Position numbers and translations under genes: made by a program. DNA of 64,000 bases, from contig CM068580.1 in the NCBI GenBank assembly GCA_035048485.1, positions 56,706,475 to 56,770,474 on the forward strand. The letters run 5' to 3'. This DNA is from Pteria penguin (Eukaryota > Mollusca > Bivalvia > Pterioida > Pteriidae). The notes beneath the pieces were generated by a model. It had not been told where the DNA came from, did no database searches, and worked only from the letters and a program-made list of their open reading frames with translations. Of this stretch, positions 60,901-64,000 are shown piece after piece. Numbering within the stretch: the stretch's first letter is position 1; each line of letters opens with the position of its first letter.

Positions 60901-63900
60901 CTGCCAGCCAATACCACATCTATTCTGCAACCACTTGACCAAGGCGTGATTCGCACATTCAAGGCTCGCTACAGAAAATTTCTACTCCGATCGCTTGTGT
61001 CAAAAATTGATTCGTCCGATTCCGTAAACGAACTTTGCCGAAATGTGACACTTCTTGATGCTGTCTATTGGACTGCAGAAGCATGGAAGGAAACTGAACC
61101 ATCAACAATAACCAAGTGTTTCGCAATGTGCGGGTTTCCTGTAAATTCAAACGTTGATGCACTTAACTTGAATGACGATGACATTCCACTAGCCCAATTG
61201 GCTCGCGAGTTGAGGTCCGACATCGACGCTGCGCATTTGACCGATTTTGATAGCCATTTGCCCACGGAGGACGCATCCGATGAGTGGGAAACAGAACTTG
61301 TGAATGAATACTCGTGCGGAGCCGATGCCACCGATATCGAAGCTTGCGATGAAGCTCCTATGTCCGATACAACAGATTCTGACTTAACACACAGTGACGT
61401 CATGGATATGGTGAAAAAGTTGAAGAACTTTGCTCTAACAAAAGACGATCGATACCTGGACTTAGTCATGGAAATGGAAAGTATGACAACCGATACTATT
61501 GTGAAACGTCGATGCGCCTCGAGACAAATCACACTGGACTCCTTCTTTAAGAGATAATTACTGATATATAAGTTACATGTAACTTTATGAATATTACATG
61601 TTTTCTTTTTGTTGTCACGTTTATATGAATAAAGTATAAATAACGTGTATAATTTTTATGTTCTTATTATTGATACAGTATGTACACAACTGGGAAAGAA
61701 TTTGTAATGCAATAATAGTAAATACATGCATTTACACAGACGATTCGAATCCATTTGCTCCATACAGGGTTATGGACGATAATCCCGGACATTGTTTTCT
61801 CTGAAAACCGGACACCTGTCCAAAGCGGACAAAGTAGCTGTCCCGATGACTGTCCGGTATAGACAGTTTTCACTGTATAAACTCATAATTTTGAAAAAGA
61901 TAATTTTTGCAATGTAGAAAGAAAGACAATCTTTACGGTGGTATCAAGAACCATATCAAAACATTATTTTTAAGTAATTTATTTCATTCAACACTTTGAT
62001 ACTTTAATGGTTTCTAAATGTCTATATTTTTCTCATGAAATATCTTACTGTCTTTCTAGACTGGCAATTTCCTGATTATCATCCTTGACCTGTTTCAATA
62101 GACGTTCTCGTTCCTCTGCAGGTGAAGCTTTGTTTTTCGTTTCTTCGATCAGACTGTCTCGTTTTGCTTCCAGCTCATTCAGTTGTTCATATAATCTCAC
62201 TGAAATCAATAAAAAAAGCATAGATGATAAAAGTTGTTAGAAAACAATAGACCTTGTGGGTGGACAGAAATGAATAGAAGTGAGTCAAACTTTGAAGGAT
62301 TTCACATGTATTAAGAAATCTTCTTTCCAAATAAAAATTCCATATCTCTCTTATCAGTTTTACAATTCCAAGATTATTGTTAAAGTGAACCAAATTTTAC
62401 TTTTACAAAACATCTGACAATTTTACCTATCTTTTGAACAATTCAATTAGTTTTGCAAATCTATTTTGCGATTTATCAATTAAAATAAGGTATATATATA
62501 TACAGTATATTCTAGAAGAAGATACTTCAAAAAGGTCATACCAGCTTCTTGTTTAACTTGAGACATAGATAATTCCTGAAAAAAGAAAAAGAAATAAATG
62601 CTTAATTTCCATGTCAAACAATAATGTGGGAAATGACACACTTGTATACAAAAAATGATTGTTCTACTAATCTAAGACTTTACAGATTCTAGAATTTAAG
62701 AACTGATGATAGAGAAGCCGACTTACATCATTGAGATTTTCTATCTTTGAGCTGAGAACGTCTAATTCTTGCTGTCCTCTTTCCAGCTGTTTTAAATAAT
62801 GCTCATTCATGTCTTTCATCTCAAAATATTTCTGTCTCATATCTGGAGGCTATAAGACAAAGAATAATATGAACAAATGTTTTGTTCAGTTCTATACATT
62901 TCGTTGATGTTTTTGGTAATAGGCATTGGCAGGACAGTCCTCTGGACTTGATTCAGTATGTACATGACTGGAGTTGAAAAAGCAATAAGCACAACAAATA
63001 AGCTACTTTTATCGGGAGTTGCTCAATCATAAAAGATTAATTAAACTTGGAATGAAATTTAATGATATTGCATGTTTGTTTATATATGACTCTTTTTGTA
63101 CAAGTTAATATTGCTTATATGGTGCATTCTGTGGTTATCATAGTGCTAGATTTTAAGATGCAAGGGGTAATCCTAATGTTTGAACTCCAGTGTATGACTA
63201 AGGGGTCCAGTCTGATGGATACTGGAAACAGTCCTAGTTCTCTATTTTCCATCTTGCTGGTAGAGTGTCTATTGCCCATAGTGACTTTGACAGTGGAGAT
63301 ATAACTTTTGGTCAAGAAAGGAAATGCTTTTGAAAGAACAAACTCCTGTGACCTTGACCTTTACAAAAGGGATCCCACTTGGGTCATGGGCATGCTATGT
63401 ATAAAGAATGATGACTCTATGATGAAAAGGCATTGAATTACAGTCAGAAATGCTTTAGAAAAATAAGGTCCTGTGACCTAGACCAATGGATCCTCAAAAG
63501 GTCAAGAAACACTCCTTGAGTCCTAAACATATCATGGCTCTTGGATGAAAAGATCTCAAATTGGTCCTGAAATGCTTTGTCTGTAGATGGACAGTATATC
63601 CCCTACAACTTTGTTTTGGGGAGTATAGTTAAAGCGTTACACTAACCAATAAATAAATACATACCATATCATTAACTAAGTTATCTGCCATTCTCTTTTC
63701 CTGGTCCAATTCTTGCTCTAACTGTTTGATTTGGTCTTCTTTTCTATAATATTTAAAATCAAGTTCATAAAAATCTCTGTTTTTCTATTCTTATAACTAT
63801 GTAAAGAAAATATTACTTTTTGTACACTAAAGAGTAAATAGCTGAAACTGACATAAAGGTATAATATACATGCACCACTTACTGTTTTTTGACTTCAAAT

Positions 63901-63944
63901 AAATCTTCAATTTTTTTGGCTTCTCTTTCATTATTAGCCTTGAG
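25047..63944 (-). CDS. IFT74: IFT74, intraflagellar transport protein 74, C-terminal 14 exons (5' end outside window)
   Basis: Exons in coding order: 63944-63883, 63743-63665, 62849-62727, 62575-62542, 62199-62049, 59147-59068, 58845-58792, 58630-58590, 58212-58156, 57707-57587, 57245-57082, 56660-56535, 25912-25852, 25156-25047. All have GT-AG borders with phases that rejoin, giving 420 residues of the ~600 expected. IFT74 pairs with IFT81 in the IFT-B core and is needed for cilium assembly. Signatures: [78 protein letters not shown] and the end [19 protein letters not shown]. The product is nearly all coiled coil. The intron before the last two exons is 30.6 kb (25913-56534) and another intron holds a Tigger transposon (59148-62048). 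Neither interrupts coding sequence. Confidence 0.95.
28057..28377 (+). repeat. Left terminal inverted repeat with subterminal motif cluster
   Basis: More than a dozen irregularly spaced copies of CTGAAAAACTCTG / CTGAAAAACACTG between CACTACTGGG and CCTGCTGCGATGCCCTCCGG. Matches 31733-32064 in reverse complement. Confidence 0.88.
29400..29735. repeat. Duplicated block with C-runs inside the CACTA interior
   Basis: The block ATTGTAACAATGTATCCAGT ... AATGGCGAATACAAGGGCGC occurs twice (ending near 29564 and 29733), as does the C-run plus TTTTCAATGGGAGACTGTGC (near 29421 and 29586). Spacing is ~165-170 bp. Long C homopolymers make local base calls uncertain. Confidence 0.8.
31733..32064 (-). repeat. 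Right terminal inverted repeat with subterminal motif cluster
   Basis: Reverse complement of the left end: GGGACCGTATAGAAGTACG, then repeated CAGAGTTTTTCAG / CAGTGTTTTTCAG motifs, ending CCCAGTAGTG. Slightly longer than the left end because motif number differs. Confidence 0.88.
32588..34771 (+). mobile_element. Array unit 2
   Basis: Starts TTATT and three successive 5' palindromes (near 32596, 32657, 32736), each followed by TATTGTTTTTCTGAT and a T-tract. Two subrepeats plus the terminal one. Body variants such as AGCTCTATCCCG and TTCAACGGTC are shared with unit 11. Confidence 0.88.
34772..36733 (+). mobile_element. Array unit 3 (mosaic)
   Basis: Lacks the 5' palindrome; starts TTATTTTTATTTTTCTTCC directly after CTAG. 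The 5' body shares GGTTTACGATAG and CTACCCCTAAAAAG with unit 7; the 3' half shares CAAATTAGTACAAC, CTGTACATGACG and CATAGGTCCC with unit 6. Confidence 0.88.
36734..38834 (+). mobile_element. Array unit 4
   Basis: Two 5' palindromes (near 36737 and 36798). Two subrepeats plus the terminal one. Variant AAATTTGCGGCATTCG in the body. Confidence 0.88.
38835..40822 (+). mobile_element. Array unit 5
   Basis: No 5' palindrome; begins with a (TTA)n tract of ~30 bp. Two subrepeats plus the terminal one. Ends in hairpin and CTAG. Confidence 0.88.
40823..42798 (+). mobile_element. Array unit 6
   Basis: No 5' palindrome; short TTA tract. Two subrepeats plus the terminal one. Its 3' junction into unit 7 (GGGATATGGTCCC variant, then TTATT and a palindrome with TTTCACTTG) matches the unit 1/2 junction. 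Confidence 0.88.
42799..45076 (+). mobile_element. Array unit 7, 3' truncated
   Basis: Two 5' palindromes, three subrepeats plus the terminal one. It stops at GGTCCCAAAATATTT, where the next unit's palindrome begins, so the last ~150 bp including the 3' hairpin and CTAG are missing. Confidence 0.88.
45077..47545 (+). mobile_element. Array unit 8
   Basis: Three 5' palindromes near 45077, 45144 and 45199, two with a shortened loop. Three subrepeats plus the terminal one. One subrepeat has an expanded A-run (CCTAAAAAAAAAACAC). Confidence 0.88.
47546..49538 (+). mobile_element. Array unit 9, terminal subrepeat missing
   Basis: No 5' palindrome. Three standard subrepeats run straight into the 3' segment (GATTCTGCGTGAAAAATAAA); the diverged terminal subrepeat with GATACAGAATAAAAATATTT is absent. 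This fits an internal crossover. Confidence 0.87.
49539..51500 (+). mobile_element. Array unit 10
   Basis: No 5' palindrome. Two subrepeats plus the terminal one. Ends in hairpin and CTAG. Confidence 0.88.
51501..51651 (+). mobile_element. 151-bp 3'-end fragment of an array unit
   Basis: Starts TTCTTCCTCTTATTCCCCAG and continues to the hairpin and CTAG. Only the last ~150 bp of a unit are present, inserted between units 10 and 11. It is nearly the exact piece missing from unit 7. Confidence 0.85.
51652..53922 (+). mobile_element. Array unit 11
   Basis: No 5' palindrome. Three subrepeats plus the terminal one; the first subrepeat lacks the ACTGACAAGAG stretch (ATCTACCGAATTTGG). Ends in hairpin and CTAG, followed by the TTA tract of the outer element. 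Confidence 0.88.
55566..55627. repeat. 62-bp inverted repeat near the outer element's 3' end
   Basis: AAAGCGCAGTAACTCGCGATT on one side pairs with AATCGAGAGTTACGGCGCTTT on the other (single mismatches/bulges). The centre contains a direct duplication of GCGATTAATTCAATC. It is GC-rich compared with its surroundings. Confidence 0.75.
56054..56243. mobile_element. 190-bp MITE with ~80-bp inverted arms
   Basis: Left arm AATAGACCATATTCCGG..., right arm ...CCGAAATATGGTCTATT. Inner arms pair through GGTTTTGATA, CTTTTTGTCC and TTTCATAGTGACGT. A TA next to GACC/GGTC at both ends could be the target duplication, as in Tc1/mariner-type MITEs, but this is not certain. It lies in the IFT74 intron just outside the outer rolling-circle-like element. 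Confidence 0.8.
57770..57888. repeat. Fold-back element related to the one at 7566
   Basis: Left arm AACACTCTTTTCACAAATTT...CTCCTGGCCTTTATCA pairs with right arm TGATAAAGGCCAGGAG...AAATTTGTAGATAAGAGTGTT. The loop contains GGAAAATTTTCC. It lies in the IFT74 intron 57708-58155. Confidence 0.82.
60004..61557 (+). CDS. Tigger/pogo-family DDE transposase, intact, 517 aa
   Basis: The Psq-type HTH is at ~14-57 ([20 protein letters not shown]). The CENP-B-type HTH is at ~75-140 ([16 protein letters not shown]). The DDE catalytic domain is at ~165-380 with D176 ([14 protein letters not shown]), D282 (MFLDNATSH) and D312 ([10 protein letters not shown]); D282 and D312 are 29 residues apart, as in Tigger-like enzymes. 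The tail is acidic, and the last ten residues [10 protein letters not shown] fit the PCNA-binding PIP box. The ATG at 60004 is the first in frame and precedes a basic KRRR stretch. There is no stop or frameshift. It cuts and pastes the surrounding element at TA sites. Confidence 0.97.
   Translation: MSEPASKRRRVELTLKDKIGLIRDSEALPKMSMRDLGSKYGIGKSTVSDILKKKDVYLGEFEKNSDVKKQRFNTKCAFDELNELTWRWFSQARAKNIPLSGPIIQEKALKFAADLNLTDFKASNGWLESFKTRHSIRAFKISGESAGVDQTVVTDFKDRISDIESGFEPCDIFNCDETGLYWRALPDKTLSTKDDQAKGVKNSKERITVMFACSATGEKLRPLVIGKAENPRCFKNVNKKTLPVQWNWNKKAWMNSKLFEAWIRSVDADMRRQKRKILMFLDNATSHNHVTLTNITLKFLPANTTSILQPLDQGVIRTFKARYRKFLLRSLVSKIDSSDSVNELCRNVTLLDAVYWTAEAWKETEPSTITKCFAMCGFPVNSNVDALNLNDDDIPLAQLARELRSDIDAAHLTDFDSHLPTEDASDEWETELVNEYSCGADATDIEACDEAPMSDTTDSDLTHSDVMDMVKKLKNFALTKDDRYLDLVMEMESMTTDTIVKRRCASRQITLDSFFKR
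61628..61633 (+). terminator. Poly-A signal of the transposase gene
   Basis: AATAAA 71 bases after the transposase stop, inside the transposon. Confidence 0.6.
63200..63620. repeat. Diverged tandem repeat, ~124-bp unit, ~3 copies
   Basis: GAAATGCTTT recurs at 63321, 63447 and 63569, with GTGACCTTGACC / GTGACCTAGACC and GGATCC-containing segments between. It lies in the IFT74 intron 62850-63664. Confidence 0.7.
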
Positions 63945-64000
63945 CTGTGAAAATATAAATATGCAAACTCTAACACATACCATAAACACAGAAAATAAAT

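Larger units (their letters stand above)
59370..61875 (+). mobile_element. Complete Tigger/pogo-type DNA transposon, 2506 bp
   Basis: Bounded by TA at 59368-59369 and 61876-61877. Terminal inverted repeats CAGTGAAAACTGTC and GACAGTTTTCACTG. Many subterminal copies of CGGACA/TGTCCG and CCGG motifs lie within ~200 bp of the left end and ~90 bp of the right end. It encodes one intact transposase. It lies in IFT74 intron 59148-62048 in the opposite orientation to the gene. Confidence 0.96.

Noticed and set aside
61065..61532. 155-codon antisense frame
   Set aside because: Shadow of the transposase coding sequence on the other strand; no family resemblance.

Overview
The window is AT-rich animal DNA with spliced genes (GT-AG introns, AATAAA poly-A signals) and many interspersed and tandem repeats. 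The repeats, including tRNA-like SINEs ending in CAACCAAC tails and 'aagggggataactc' tandem blocks, together with the divergence of the proteins from their vertebrate relatives, suggest a mollusc, most likely a bivalve. The species is not determined. There are no bacterial features.

Layout. (1) 1-5779, plus strand: ten exons encoding the last ~811 residues of an apolipophorin-like large lipid transfer protein, with a von Willebrand type D domain followed by a long C-terminal region that looks VWA-like. (2) 5780-11558: intergenic DNA between two convergent genes, holding two SINEs with target-site duplications and two fold-back repeats. (3) 11559-24305, minus strand: a complete eight-exon METTL4 (MT-A70 family adenine-N6 methyltransferase, DPPW motif), 470 residues. 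Its last intron (5.9 kb) carries two minisatellites and a MITE; an earlier intron carries a ~160-bp tandem repeat. (4) 25047-63944, minus strand: the last 14 visible exons (~420 residues) of IFT74, a coiled-coil subunit of the intraflagellar transport B complex; its 5' part lies beyond the right edge. IFT74 is directly upstream of METTL4 on the same strand.

The most striking structure is the 30.6-kb IFT74 intron at 25913-56534. It holds a head-to-tail array of eleven ~2-kb elements (26176-53922) with the anatomy of non-autonomous Helentron/Helitron-like rolling-circle transposons: subterminal inverted repeats, internal ~317-bp tandem repeats, a 3' hairpin, and a CTAG end followed by TT. The array sits inside the TTA-rich tract of a second, different element of the same anatomy (26107-55927). 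The first array unit was later split by a 4-kb CACTA (EnSpm-like) element with a clean 3-bp ATT duplication. The array carries roughly 85 copies of the palindrome TGACGTCA (the CRE core).

Another IFT74 intron holds a 2506-bp Tigger/pogo DNA transposon (59370-61875) with TA duplications, terminal inverted repeats and an uninterrupted 517-residue DDE transposase ending in a PCNA-binding-like motif.

Gene models were assembled by eye from reading-frame continuity across GT-AG sites and remembered family similarity. No alignment or database search was run.
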